Of a DNA stretch of 64,000 nucleotides, positions 48,972 to 60,377 are shown piece by piece. Location: contig JBITNC010000001.1 in the NCBI GenBank assembly GCA_050084985.1, positions 44,454,001 to 44,518,000 of the forward strand, read 5' to 3'. Each line of letters starts with the position of its first letter. Within the stretch, counting starts at the first letter, position 1. Under the pieces are notes generated by a model. That model saw only the letters and a program-made list of their open reading frames with translations, was not told the DNA's origin and searched no databases. Both the position numbers and the translations under genes were made by a program. The DNA is from Nageia nagi. Its lineage: Eukaryota; Pinophyta.

Positions 48972-50834
48972 TGATCAATATAGCGTAACCTCAAGGCTTT
49001 GGTCTAGTTATGTTCTCCACAACCTACGATAGTAGGTTCCTTGAAAGAGAAAAAAGTGGTGGGGATGTGCTTGTGTTGATTTTTTGCTTAATCTCTAGTT
49101 TATAGGCTATTTCCTATCTATATTTAAGGTCAAAAGTAGCAAGAAAGGAATAAAAAGATGAAGAGTTATAGGAAAGAGACAAATAAATAAAAATAGCCAA
49201 AACAAAAAATTTACAACTTAAGCATTGTAGCATAGGTAGCAATCCATAGCCAAGATTAAGAATAGTAAACTATCTCGCACTTGGGGTCTCGTAATCACAA
49301 TATAGAACCATAATTTGAAAACAATATTTCACACATAACATTCACAAAAGCAATAACAACTACTTTGTTGCAAGAGGGAAAAGCATTATTTGTTTGTATT
49401 ATCATAAATGCTAGGATTGAATGAAACAACTAAAACAACACTATTTACATAAATGTTACAACTATGCTAGATTACATAGTGAACAAGTACTAATCAATAT
49501 AATTATCTAGAAATTTGCAATTTTTGATCAACCATGTCTATAGAGCTGTAATCCTTCTAACATGTCATTGATTGCTCCTTATTTCTCCTTATAGCTAATT
49601 GAAGATAGCACTATAGCTGATTAAAGATAACACTATATATGATTGAGTAATTATTTTATTACACATTGATTGGCATGATTTGGTATTATTCTCTATCAGC
49701 TACTATCTACTTCTCTACAATCTTTATGATCTCTATTGTAGATGTCAATAATCAAAGTAATGGTGGTTGATAGACATTAAGTTCACTTGGTTCAAGAAGA
49801 ACTACCACTATTATATGGAAATGAGTTGATATCAATATATTAATAGGGCCCTGAGCATTAAACACTTAAGATGGAGTGGACTTGGGTGTTCATTCTTATG
49901 CATTACTCTTACACTTGCTTGGTAGGTTCTATGTTCTTCTTCTAGGCTCTATCGATGATCTAGTTCTATTAGAACTTGTTGATTTTCACCAAAAAATATG
50001 ATGTCATCTTCCAAAATCAATGGGCTCTATTGATGTTCTTCAAAAATTTGCATCTACCATTGCTTACTCTAAGACCCGTTGATTTTCATAAAAAAATATG
50101 ATATCATGTCTCAAAATCGAGGGGCTTTATTGATGTTCTTCAAAAATCTACACCTACCATTGCTTACTCTGGGACCCACTAATTTTCATCAAAAATTATG
50201 ATGTCATGTCTCAAAATTGATGGGCCTTATTGATGTTCTTCAAAAATATACACCCATCATTACTTACTATGGGACTTATTGATTTTCATCAAAAAATGTG
50301 ATGTCATGTATTAGAATTGATGGGCCCTATTGATGTTCTTCAAAAATCTAGCTTTGAATTTGTGCAAGTCTTAGACACTTGTGTCAACAATTTTTTAAAG
50401 TCCTAAGGTAATAAATATAATTCCTGGATAGTCTTGAATACATGACTTGGGTATTTTTACAATTCTCCCAAGTATCCTAAAGGGGATGACATAACTCCTG
50501 GGTTCTCTTAACTCTCAGGTACTAAAGAATAAAAGAATAAAGAATGACTTAACTCCTATTTGATGTAACTCTTGGGTATCCTTATTTACATAATTCCCAA
50601 GCACTAAGAAAATAATATGACTCCTGACACTAAGGAAAAGAAATGAGAAGAGGAGGGATTAAGAATGAAAGAATACAAAAATTTACAACTCATGAAGACT
50701 CTAAAAGAATAATATCCCTCTTGAACACTCTTATACACATAAATCTTGAGCACTAAATAATAAAAGAATAAAGAATGAAAAATAATAGAATTACCCTAAT
50801 TTTAGAGTGTAATTATGAAGGAATACAATTTTCA
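48972..50834 (-). repeat. Element III 5' LTR
   Basis: Partner of 36670-38529. It carries nearly four units of the 100-bp tandem repeat (49972-50349), against three in the other LTR. Confidence 0.92.
49972..50349. repeat. 100-bp tandem repeat, about 3.8 units, in 5' LTR of element III
   Basis: Units start at 49972, 50073, 50173 and 50273; the last is cut after TTGATGTTCTTCAAAAATCT. They are the same unit as at 37791-38090. Confidence 0.95.
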
Positions 50835-51016
50835 TATAGCATCTTCTTAAGGTTAGCTCTTGTGGCCTCATCAAAGCTATTGACCATGGAAAGAAACTAA
50901 AGTAGGTTCTATTTGTGAAACACTTGAAATGCAAGATTATTTCTATCCAAAACCCTAGGTTTTTGGCACAATAATGAACAATATTATGATGTATCGAATA
51001 GAAGTTAGGTTTACCA
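50835..51016 (-). other. Element II leader and start of gag, separated by element III
   Basis: This is the part of element II between its 5' LTR and the insertion point of element III; reading continues at 36669. Minus-strand TGGTAAACCTAACTTC at 51016-51001, directly after the LTR, may be a decayed PBS. No clear gag start is seen. Confidence 0.55.
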
Positions 51017-51744
51017 TTTATTATAATTGAAATAATAATTATTAGGGTTATTTACAAAATAATTAAATTCATCAATTAACTATGAAAAATAGGAAATTTA
51101 TGATAAGAAAATATGATAATAAATTAATTTACCTTGACCTATCAAAATTGGATTTATGAAAGATACAAATTTGTACTTTACTTGTGATGATGAACAAAGG
51201 AAAAATTCAGTCAAAAGAAGATTAATGATAAGCTTCCCTAAATATGAAGCCACCAATCTAACCTCAACCTAGAGGTAGCACTAGAAACCCAATGACGATG
51301 CTTGATTACTATTCCATAATGCCTTGCCCTTTCTCTCAATGTCATCGTCCCACCTTCTATTCACAAAATCTCTATCATGAAGGGATGAAAAGATCATAAA
51401 AATATAGAGCTCAAAGTATAACAAAATTTAGATATGATAGGTGGTGTTAAGAAACACCAATCAATATTGAAATAAATATATTTCCACCTATCAAGGATTT
51501 AGGATATATTATGTCATGTCATATCTTTGATCATGCACAACCCCTCCACCTTTATAGGCAATAGATCTAGTGCTAATACTCCTCCTTAGACTTATTGTGA
51601 TGCTGAGCCAACTTGTTACCATAAAATATAAAGGTAGATAAGAGTGCACATGGAAAAGAATATTTATTTAATAAATTAAATAAATTATTTCAAATATCTA
51701 AAAAGATATTTTAATTAAATTAAAATTCCTTTTTAGGTGTTAAC
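51017..51744 (-). repeat. Element II 5' LTR
   Basis: Partner of 30025-30755. In element orientation it begins GTTAACACCTAAAAAGG at 51744. Confidence 0.9.
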
Positions 51745-51825
51745 GATTTCACACAATGTAATTAATTAATAATCAATCTATATTTGAAGATCTAGACAAA
51801 CATAGTCTACTAGTGATTATATATT
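51745..51825 (+). repeat. Gypsy I right (3') LTR, second part
   Basis: TAATTAATTAATAATCAATC and CATAGTCTACTAGTGATTA match 24640-24710 of the left LTR, completing the LTR interrupted at 30024. The sequence after about 51825 is unrelated to repeat R1. Confidence 0.82.
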
Positions 51826-54800
51826 ATTATGAAAAAATAATATTTTAAGTCATTTCAATGACTATCCTAAAGATGAATTGAGGATATGAAAAATATTTCA
51901 AGTTGTGAACTTCATCTTGATCATATGTCTTCATGCTTACATTGAAGGGAATAAGTCTTCATCAAGAAAAGAAATTCAATATTAAGTATTCAATAAAAAT
52001 ATCAATAATTACATCTCTTGGAGAATTTTATAGATCAACCAACTCTCTTGAATGATCAAGATGTGAGAAAGCCACAAGAACTTTAGGTTGGGATAATTAA
52101 AGAGTTTGATGAAGAAATAATTGAGATATTTCTTTCAAAATATTTAGTATGTAAGCAAGAAGTATAATTGTTGATAGATTGGATAAATTAAAAGCATAGA
52201 ATAAAATTCAATATATCATATTCAAGATATGAATACTATTACTAAGAGAAATAGTTGTAAGTGTCATTGATTCCTATACTTAGAAATATTGTTAATATTG
52301 ATCAATATCTTAAAGAAAAATTATATTCTCTTAAGGATACTAAAATTATTCTAGATGAATCAACCAAGATTGTACCATTACGTATGGATCATAAAAGTTT
52401 AGGAAAACATGAAAAGATACCAAATAATGAAAGATGTGGTATGTAAGTTGATCAAGGATGACATACAAAAGTTGGAAATTGTAGTGAGCGAATATGGTGA
52501 TCAAGTTCATAATAGAGATATATTCATTTGTCATGTTCCTTTTTAGATTCCTATTGAATAAGTGATTATTCTCATGATGAGATAAAATTCATTTATACCA
52601 TTGAATACTTTTAAACTAAGTGTCATCCATTTTGAAAACACCAAACTTGATTTAGGAGACTTTTAAAACTATTAAAAATATTGTGGTCTCAACAGTCAGT
52701 TACTTTCCAATCAAATAATAAAATAAATTTGAAAAAATAATATCACTCAACTAAAGAATCCTCTAAAATAAACTAATATTTAGTATCCTAAGATAACTCT
52801 TATTTTTTATATAAGTATTTCTAAATAATTTATCTTTTGTTCAGAAAAAATGATCATGGGTAATGATTATGAACACTTTGAAATAAAACTTATATTTACA
52901 AGAATGACTTGAGAAAAATGTGGCAAATTCCTTTCCCCTAAGAGAAACTTGCAAAGATGAAAATATTTTCATTGGATAATCTTTATAAAAGGAAATTAAT
53001 TATCCCAATAAGTATAAGATTTATGATATTTTCTCAATAATAACCATTAAAAATTTAATAATTTTAATCCTTAAAAATTTGACCCTAAGAAATAATTAAC
53101 TTTATTAAGAAGTGCTTGATTATTTGAGGAAGAACTACAATACTAGTAATGGCTATCATATTCTATCTTTTCATTCTAGATATAAGGGTTTGAATTTATC
53201 AAGGAAAAGGATGATGACAGATTGTTCCTTTTTGAATTCACTACACTAACCTTGATAAGTATAAGAGGGTCTCTTTAAGTTTTGATGTGATCTTTATTAA
53301 AGCCATCAACATTCAAAGTAAATCTATCAGAGTTATGAATTCTTTTTCATAGTATGAGAAATGCTTCAAAGTTAGAGGTAGACCCTAATGGGGCTATAGA
53401 TACTTAACTTATAGTAGTGGTAATTCCCAATGTGAATAGCTTACAAAGATGCAATTTTTAAATCTTTGCACATGATCAAAGAACCAAAAAAGGAATTTTT
53501 GTTTAATTTATAAAGTTTATGCTTTGAACACAATATTGGCAATGATGACTATCTTTCACATTTTTGCACATACTAAGCCATAATCAAATAGTATTCTCAA
53601 TCAAATAGTAACCCAAGTAGTTATGATATGATACATTTTCAAGAAAATCCAATTATATTTAACAATAATTTTAGGAGGGTTATGAGAAGAGGATATCATA
53701 GGCATTTGGTAAAAGTGAATCTTGAAAAAATAATTTATCATTATGAAATCCTATCTTCTTATTCGTTTAGCTTGTTGTGAATAAGAGAAAAAATTCATGA
53801 TGTTGAAGTAATGAGTTTTCATTGAGATCATTAAAATTAAAATTGAAGGGGCTTATTATTCATAGTTAAAACCCAATGATCTTAAAGTTTTGTAGGATAA
53901 TTAACCGAAGATATTAGGATTATTTTGACTTGACTAAAGAAAGTCATTCCTAGATAGAGTGTTACTACCAAAAACTTTCTTATTAATTTTAATAAAATAT
54001 TTTTAAAAAAAAATCCCAAATAGGTATCTAGGGTGTAAATTTTATTTTAGACCTTGAAAAATCATAAAAAATTTAAAATACCAAAATCTCAAAATAAGTT
54101 TTCATTTTTGTGTTCTATTCATCCCTGTTCATTACCTTGGGAAATATGCAAATCATTTTGTGATAAATTGTACGTTGAAAATCTTAGTTTTGATTATTTC
54201 ATGATAAAGTACTTGCATTATGAACCTATTACTTTTTATGATTCATAAAATAGAGTTACAATTTGTGATTTATTAAATTAATAAGATTTATTAAATTAAA
54301 TTAATTTTATTAAATTACTAATTAATTTTATTTAAAAAGTCATTTTTAATTATATGGAGAATCCAAACCATATCATGGAGCCACTTGTTAGAAATATATC
54401 AACAAAATTCTCATAGAGTTGACAAATTGAAAACTGAAGTTTGAATGTGAAGGTTATGATTAAAATTAGGCATCAATCCCCATTTGGAAATTTAATTCAA
54501 TTTGAGGAAAAATACCTTAAAAGAAGGTCTGAACTTCATACAAATTAGTCTTGGTAATCTAAAGAGAAAATCTAGTTATGTAATCACTTGTTTTAATTGG
54601 CATGAAGAGAGGATCATAGTGAAAGTATTTTCTTGATAATTAATAGATGCATGTATCTTGAATTATCACAAAGGGAATGTACAAGGTTGAAGAAGTTTCA
54701 CTAATTAATATATGATTTCCACTTGTCACCTTCTCCTTAACCCTAAAATTAATTTATAAGGTTGATAAGCACCCAAACTAACATGGAGAGGTGTTATCAT

Positions 54801-55014
54801 TGATTTGATTAGAGGTATGATGAAAATACATGTATTTGAACCCAAGTTATTGAGTAAATTTAGTCTAACTAAACTACTTTTATTATATGTTAGCACTCTT
54901 CAACCATGTACCAATTTGTAAGCTCTAGAATAATGAAAATATTCTTCACTCAAACCCACTTATCTCCCATATATCACTCCAATAAGAGATTTAAATATAA
55001 AATATCCTTTGGGG
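51826..55014. other. AT-rich region without a recognised gene
   Basis: No element domain, LTR pair or host-gene motif was recognised on either strand. Open frames of 60-64 codons at 52261-52446 and 54054-54248 lack family resemblance. The low GC and scattered runs look like old, unrecognisable element sequence. Confidence 0.4.
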
Positions 55015-56420
55015 TGCGATGTCAACCTAATAAAGGGATTTAGGGTGGACTCTTGTGAGATTGTATGGATGAAAAGAACATCTTCTCATGGAATATATTT
55101 TTTATACTACCAAAGACATGACTCTCCTCTAACCAAATGTAACAATAATAACAATAATTAAACCACATAAATCTAGCATTCCATCATTTCCAAATATGAT
55201 CCAAACTAAAATAATTATAACAATATTTATACATACATCAAAGACTCTTTAAAAATGGATTTCTATTTATGCTATGGTTCTATATACCATGATAGACATG
55301 TATGCAAATGTGGAAGCTTACAAAAGGTTGAAGGTGACACCTTCTCATGGCATATGATTATTTTAGACCATTAAAGACATGGATCTCCCCATACCAAGAG
55401 CAACAATAGCAAAACCATATCAATTCATCATTCCCAATATCTTCAAAGCATGCATCAAACTAGGATATTTGTAACAATGTTTATACATACATTAAAATAC
55501 TCTTTAATAGAAAATTTACATCTGATGTTGTGGTTTGTGCCTACCATGATAGACATGTATATTACATATGAGTGTATAAAGAAGGCACATGAATTGTTTG
55601 ACCAAATGTAGGCTAATAACACCATTCCATAGATTGCATTGATCATATGATATGCATTAGAATAAATATATTGAATGGTATATAGTCTATTTGACTAAAT
55701 TTAATTGAGAGATACAATTTCATAACTGCACATAAGAACCATGATGGTCAATGATTGATTCTTTTCTTGCATAATAAAAGTTGATACTTGACTTTAAGTT
55801 ATTAAAGACTCCCCATAATTGTTACCAAAGATGTGAAGAACCTTTTCAGTATGAAATGGCTTCCATATTGCAACTAAGTTTATCTCCAATATTGTTACAA
55901 GGGAGATGTTATAAAAAATATGAATCAATTCTATCATTTAACAATATTTACAAAGAAAATATAATGAAATGATGTATGCTCCAAGAAATTCTCCTCAACT
56001 GCATAGAGAAAAGATTTGAAGAAAGAGATTCAATAACAATCATGAAAGGTGAAATGATGGATGGAAATAAAAAACACTCAATGAATAATAAATGTATAGT
56101 GAATAGACCCTTGAGTTTTTTGATACATAATACAATTATGGCTCATGTGATGTAATGATTGAAGGATATGAAATTCATGGTTGTAATAATAATATATTAA
56201 ACTCATTGATCTGATGAAGCACTTAGAAACCAACCCAATCAATATAACCTACAACTATTGGCAACTTTCTTAGTCAAGAAGGTTAATTTATAGATTTTTG
56301 AACTTTATTGTTAGCATATCCATAAAACTTAGAGTTGTACATATGGATAGGTATATTTGGTTGGTGCTTCCAGATCATGTGATAGTGCAATCATAAAATA
56401 TAGACAAGAAGTGTTGAAAG
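55015..56420 (+). pseudogene. Pentatricopeptide-repeat (PPR) gene, decayed
   Basis: PPR proteins bind organellar RNA. The plus strand keeps PPR signatures in rotating frames: DCMDEKNIFSWN near 55057; TMIDMYA, CGSLQKVEGDTFSWHMII near 55290-55360; VPTMIDMYITYECIKKAHEL then FDQM near 55536-55604; then a partner of NTISWNALIAGYA. Further on, MIEGYEIHGCNNN near 56155 and LRVVHM with RYIWLVLPDHV near 56330 match the end of a PLS-type array. The blocks at 55080-55300 and 55345-55560 are about 265 bp apart and similar to each other, as expected for successive repeat triplets. Stops and frameshifts are too many for function. The start of the gene and any E or DYW extension are not identified. Confidence 0.72.
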
Positions 56421-58700
56421 TATTATCTTAGGCTAGTGTTAAAAAGCTTTGATCTACATTGTCAAGTTACAAATATAGTTTAAGTCTAAGTACATAGAAG
56501 TACTCTTTTGGTATTTGGAATTCACATGAAAAAATAGAGATATGGTAATCAAAGGGATAATCGAGGTGATTTTAAAATACTGATAGTTACATATGTATTC
56601 AAGATGATTTCAAAATATGAAGACAATGAAAAAGATAGAAATGTAAGAAAGGTTTATCTATTAATAGATCAAGAGTACAACAACATAGATTAGCATACCT
56701 AAAAAATTTCTTTCCATGTCCAACCCTAGAAACAATACAATGAAAATGTAAAATTCCCAAACCCTTCAATCAAACTAAGGTGATATGCTACAAAAGTCAA
56801 GGATCTAAATTTTAACATTTCACTAAGACAAATCTAACTAGAAGATCTCAAATCAAAGTTTTAAGATTGGGAATCTAGAATGGAACAAGTATGGAATTAG
56901 CATGAAAGTGATAAATGGAAATGAGCTCAAGAATAAGAAATGGTATCATTAACATAGAACTCTAACCGAGCCAAAATGACCTGCTATAATATTTATCTTT
57001 TTTTACCACTTGTAATCATCTCATGTTACTCTCTAAGACAATTTGAGTTGAAATATAAATTTTGGCATAAATGAGTTGCAAATATTTATGGATATAGATA
57101 AATAAATGACCATTTCATGATTACTGTTACATTCCCATCTAAATAATAAACTAAGGAACATAGGAATACAAAATTCTCTACTCTTTCCAATAGAAAAAAA
57201 TAAAGATTTAATAAATTCCATTTTTTATTGAGAAAATATGGATTATACAATGCCAACTTCACTTGTCTGATCCGTTACCAATATACTAAAAAAAATTGAA
57301 ATTTGAACTTCATGTTTTTGATATTAAAATGTTGCTACTGATAGTGATGACCTATATTAATAGTTCTAGTTTGAAAGAGCATTTACAAAAGAAAATGGTA
57401 AAAGTTCAACACATATATGCATGCAGCAAGTTCAAGATCATTATCTCTAGTGAAATAAAAAGCCGTCCATTTGTTTTAATTATCATATTTAAATCCATGA
57501 ATGATTAGTCACCAGCTTGGGTTTAAATAAAATTACATGCAATATTGCCCAAGTCTCAGGTTTTAGCGTTGAAGTACTAAAGATAGAATACAATGCAATT
57601 TTTCTGTACATCAAAAGAGAGGTATTAGAGAGTATTGTGATCGCATTGCCACTATCTATCATCTATCTTCAACCTCTAAGAAGCATATCCCTCAAATATC
57701 AAATTTGAATATTTTTCAGTTTGCCTTTATTTTAATTATTTAAACATTGGAGTAGAACTACTTTTGCAATGAAAAGAGTCATATCATCATATGTTGATAA
57801 GACATGATTTCACCTCTATATCAATCTCTGATCGATATTTATACAGCGGTGAGGATTCCTATCTTATCTCTGCTAAAGATTGTTCTTGCAAAAGCATGCT
57901 ACACGACATGTATACAGTCCATACAAAAAGTGATCACAAGATGAAAACGACAAATACACATCAATTTAGTATAGTCAGTAGGAATATATAAAGGAATAAT
58001 AGCTCGGTAAAATCTGGTAAAACAATGAATTCAGAATCTAAAAAGTGTTATAAATTCTTTGTTCAACTATATAGAATAGAGAAATATGAAGCAACAAATC
58101 AAAAGACCCTCGGTTCCTTTTCCTGTGCACAAAAGCACAAATATTCTATGAAAATGGCATGTTTCTTTTATAGTCGTAATGGTAGGTCCCAGGTTAAATT
58201 CATTTCAGTACAATTTCATATTCTCTTAATTCCAATATTCACAACTTTTTCTACATGCCTATACAGAATACACTTAAAAGCTGGTACAAGTCCTTTTTTA
58301 TGCAAAAACATGCAAAAATATATTCCTACCAATGTAAATTACTTTTGTAATATACTGGTGCATTTTGTTATTGTAATATTATCCTATTGGCTATTACGTG
58401 CTTGTGGAACTTATCATTAAGTTATTAACAACATCTTATCATTCTTCATCCTAACTATTGTGGAGTGCTCTATAGACTGGAATGAAGCAATTGTATCCCA
58501 TTGAAACTGAAATAATACTTGTTAGATAAAGAATAACTCTCAATTTGACCTGGTAAGAAATGTATAATAACAATATACCTTTTATGTTCTGAATGCTTTG
58601 ATCACAGACTAGCCTTTTTATAAAATTTCTGAATGCTAATGCTTGTTTTGTTATATAGTCGGATAGATTTCAATTTCATATTATTTCCATATTTGAATAC
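56421..58700. other. Low-repeat region, no confident gene
   Basis: No transposon domain seen. From about 57240 on, base composition is less extreme and CpG dinucleotides are more frequent (for example near 57645, 57832 and 57902) than in the elements. A 131-codon frame at 58025-58420 has no recognised motif. The region could be intron or intergenic host DNA. Confidence 0.4.
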
Positions 58701-58710
58701 ATCTGGCCAG

Positions 58711-58792
58711 GGGTTTTGAGATTTTCCTTGAGGCTCTTGTTGCAGACACAGTCAAGCAACAAGTTTTTGACCTCATATATGCTATATATTAG
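58711..58792 (+). other. Candidate short coding exon
   Basis: After an acceptor-like CATCTGGCCAG the plus strand encodes GFEIFLEALVADTVKQQVFD and then LIYAIY and a stop. Codon use is unlike the surrounding AT-rich DNA. The first part faintly recalls the central helix of a histone-fold subunit (ELFLxxL), which is far too little for a call. It may be chance. Confidence 0.22.
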
Positions 58793-59268
58793 AATACCTT
58801 TATGATTTTATTCTAGCTTGCACACTAGATATAGTATATTGGACTCCTTTGAATATAGCGCATTAGAAACATATCATGGGTTTACCATGTACTGAGAAAT
58901 AATTGGTAGATTTCAATTGGATGAATTGCATCTTTCTATTGCACAATTCCTTTAATTTGACAAAGATGCTTACAAAGGTATGGATCTAATGCCAAACAAA
59001 ACTGTGTGTCTAAGAGGATTACACATTTGTATTTAGCGCATTATCATAGATAACTCCTCTGGATAATTCCATACATGCAAAAAGTATAAATCCCTCAAAA
59101 CTATAACGCAACTGACTCATTTCTGAATCACAAACGCTTCTGCCTTTATTCCCACATCAGCTGCACAAATAAAAAAATGCTGCAAAAACACAACAGTTTC
59201 TAAAGGAAAAAGTTATCAAGTAAATAATAGAATTTTTATAAATTAAATGGATAGAGATACCTTATCAG

Positions 59269-59436
59269 CAGCTCATGGATAAGATTGAAAAAGGAGATAA
59301 GGATATTATTGTAATAAGTGGGAAGTATGAGAGATCCAAGGTTATATTGGCCTTTCGTAGCGGGTTTAGGAGGGTTTTTAGGCCTATTGATGCAAGGAGT
59401 AGTGGTAATAGTGCATGTCACTTAGATGTATTTTGA
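59269..59436 (+). other. Candidate coding exon
   Basis: After acceptor-like ACCTTATCAG the plus strand is open for 55 codons, with QLMDKIEKGDKDIIVISGKY, ERSKVILAFRSGFRRVFRPI and DARSSGNSACHLDVF before a TGA. GC content and the charged composition suggest genuine protein, but I do not recognise the family. A microsatellite follows at once. Confidence 0.3.
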
Positions 59437-59448
59437 GGCATGGTTTCA

Positions 59449-59457
59449 TTATATATA

Positions 59458-59496
<39 letters not shown>
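59449..59496. repeat. AT microsatellite
   Basis: AT dinucleotide run of about 48 bp with one TT interruption. A short TG/TA run (59583-59604) lies in the following repeat. Confidence 0.95.
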
Positions 59497-59501
<5 letters not shown>

Positions 59502-59852
59502 TTTTGTCTTTCAATTTTATGTATAATTTTGAATGTATCTTTCATTTTTATTATTTTATGTATTTTGAATGAATGGTTTACTTGTGTGTGTATATATATA
59601 TATAATTCTTTTTGTCTTCCAATTATGTGTATAATTTTGAATGTATTTTTTATTTTTATTATTTTATGTATTCTAAATGAATAATTTACTTGCTTGTATA
59701 ATTGTACTTAAATGATTTGCAATTTAAATTTCAAAGTACAAGTTTGAATGTATTTTCCATTTTTATTATTTTATGTATTCTAAATGAATAATTTACTTGC
59801 TTGTATAATTGTACTTAAATGATTTGCAATTTAAATTTCAAAGTACAAGTTT
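59497..59852. repeat. Tandem repeat of about 107 bp, three units
   Basis: The last two units, 59639-59745 and 59746-59852, are 107 bp each and nearly identical, both carrying TTATTATTTTATGTATTCTA, AATTTACTTGCTTGTATAAT and AATTTCAAAGTACAAGTTT. The first unit, from about 59497, shares TTATTATTTTATGTATTTTG and then diverges into TG/TA repeats. Confidence 0.92.
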
Positions 59853-60377
59853 CAAAACTGTAATCAACAAGCTATATACACCATTACACCATTTTATTTG
59901 CAACTTGATCACATAAAAAATGACAATTCAACCTATGAACGTAACTAACAAACCCTAAGAATAATGACATTCAATTTTATTATTAAAGTAAAACTAAAAA
60001 ATGAACGAAATACAAACAATCATTCCCTATTTGCAAGCAATCATGAACTTTAGGGAGTTTTTCTTCTTTAACACATGTAAGAGTTGATGATATCCCCCTA
60101 GAACATATCAACAGAATACCAGGAAATAGGATATACTATAATTTTTTTTATTTTGGTCCAATAAACGTACATTGTTAATGATGCAAAAATAGTCTCACAT
60201 TGTTAACAGTGTGGGTTTTGATGATTTTGAAAGAAAAATATATGGGGGACCTTTTCAAAATATGCCCAAAAGATGAATGAAACAATGACATGACCATTAT
60301 AATAATACAACATACCCCTTTGACCATGCAAAAAATAACCTACCTATGGTACACTTACAATTTGCAACTTTCCAAAT
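59853..60377. other. No recognised feature
   Basis: AT-rich, no open frame with recognisable domains and no repeat partner noticed. Confidence 0.4.

Larger units (their letters stand above)
36670..50834 (-). mobile_element. Element III: large Tat-like gypsy retrotransposon, minus strand, innermost of the nest
   Basis: About 14.2 kb with LTRs of about 1.86 kb (36670-38529 and 48972-50834). It lies inside the 5' part of element II's internal region. In element orientation it carries gag, protease, an RNase H, RT, another RNase H, integrase, and a long extra coding region before the 3' LTR. The LTRs are more alike than those of the copia element, which fits its being the youngest layer. Confidence 0.9.
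30025..51744 (-). mobile_element. Element II: Tat-like gypsy retrotransposon, minus strand, split by element III
   Basis: The LTRs are 30025-30755 and 51017-51744. Internal sequence is 30756-36669 plus 50835-51016; the rest is the nested element III. Gag, protease, RT, RNase H, a second RNase H and the start of integrase are read on the minus strand. The integrase core and C-terminus are missing between 31490 and the 3' LTR, so the copy is internally deleted. Confidence 0.87.
24315..51825 (+). mobile_element. Gypsy I: chromovirus-like element, left-truncated, carrying nested elements II and III
   Basis: Plus-strand Ty3/gypsy element. The left LTR keeps only its last 400 bp (24315-24715) and is followed by a PBS. 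Gag, protease, RT, RNase H, integrase and a chromodomain-like tail extend to about 28900. A polypurine tract and the right LTR (from 28975) follow. The right LTR is split at 30024 by element II and finishes at 51745-51825. Left-LTR sequence on both sides of the split proves the nesting. Confidence 0.88.

Noticed and set aside
49972-50349. Regularly spaced repeats that might suggest a CRISPR-like array
   Set aside because: The units are contiguous 100-bp tandem repeats with no spacers, inside an LTR of a plant retrotransposon.
24315-51825. Endogenous pararetrovirus or other viral insertion
   Set aside because: All RT-bearing sequences have LTRs and integrase or L1-type endonuclease; no movement or coat protein motifs were seen.
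51826-51900. Resumption of repeat R1 after gypsy I
   Set aside because: If gypsy I had inserted cleanly into R2/R1 the flank should match 16800 onward; it does not, which fits a truncated left end and a later rearrangement.
58025-58420. 131-codon open frame as a gene
   Set aside because: No domain, no acceptor or donor context, and a Phe/Ile/Tyr-rich composition expected from AT-rich DNA.
58711-58792. Histone-fold (NF-YC/NC2-alpha-like) subunit
   Set aside because: Only about 10 residues resemble the central helix; no other exon of such a gene was found, so no family was assigned.
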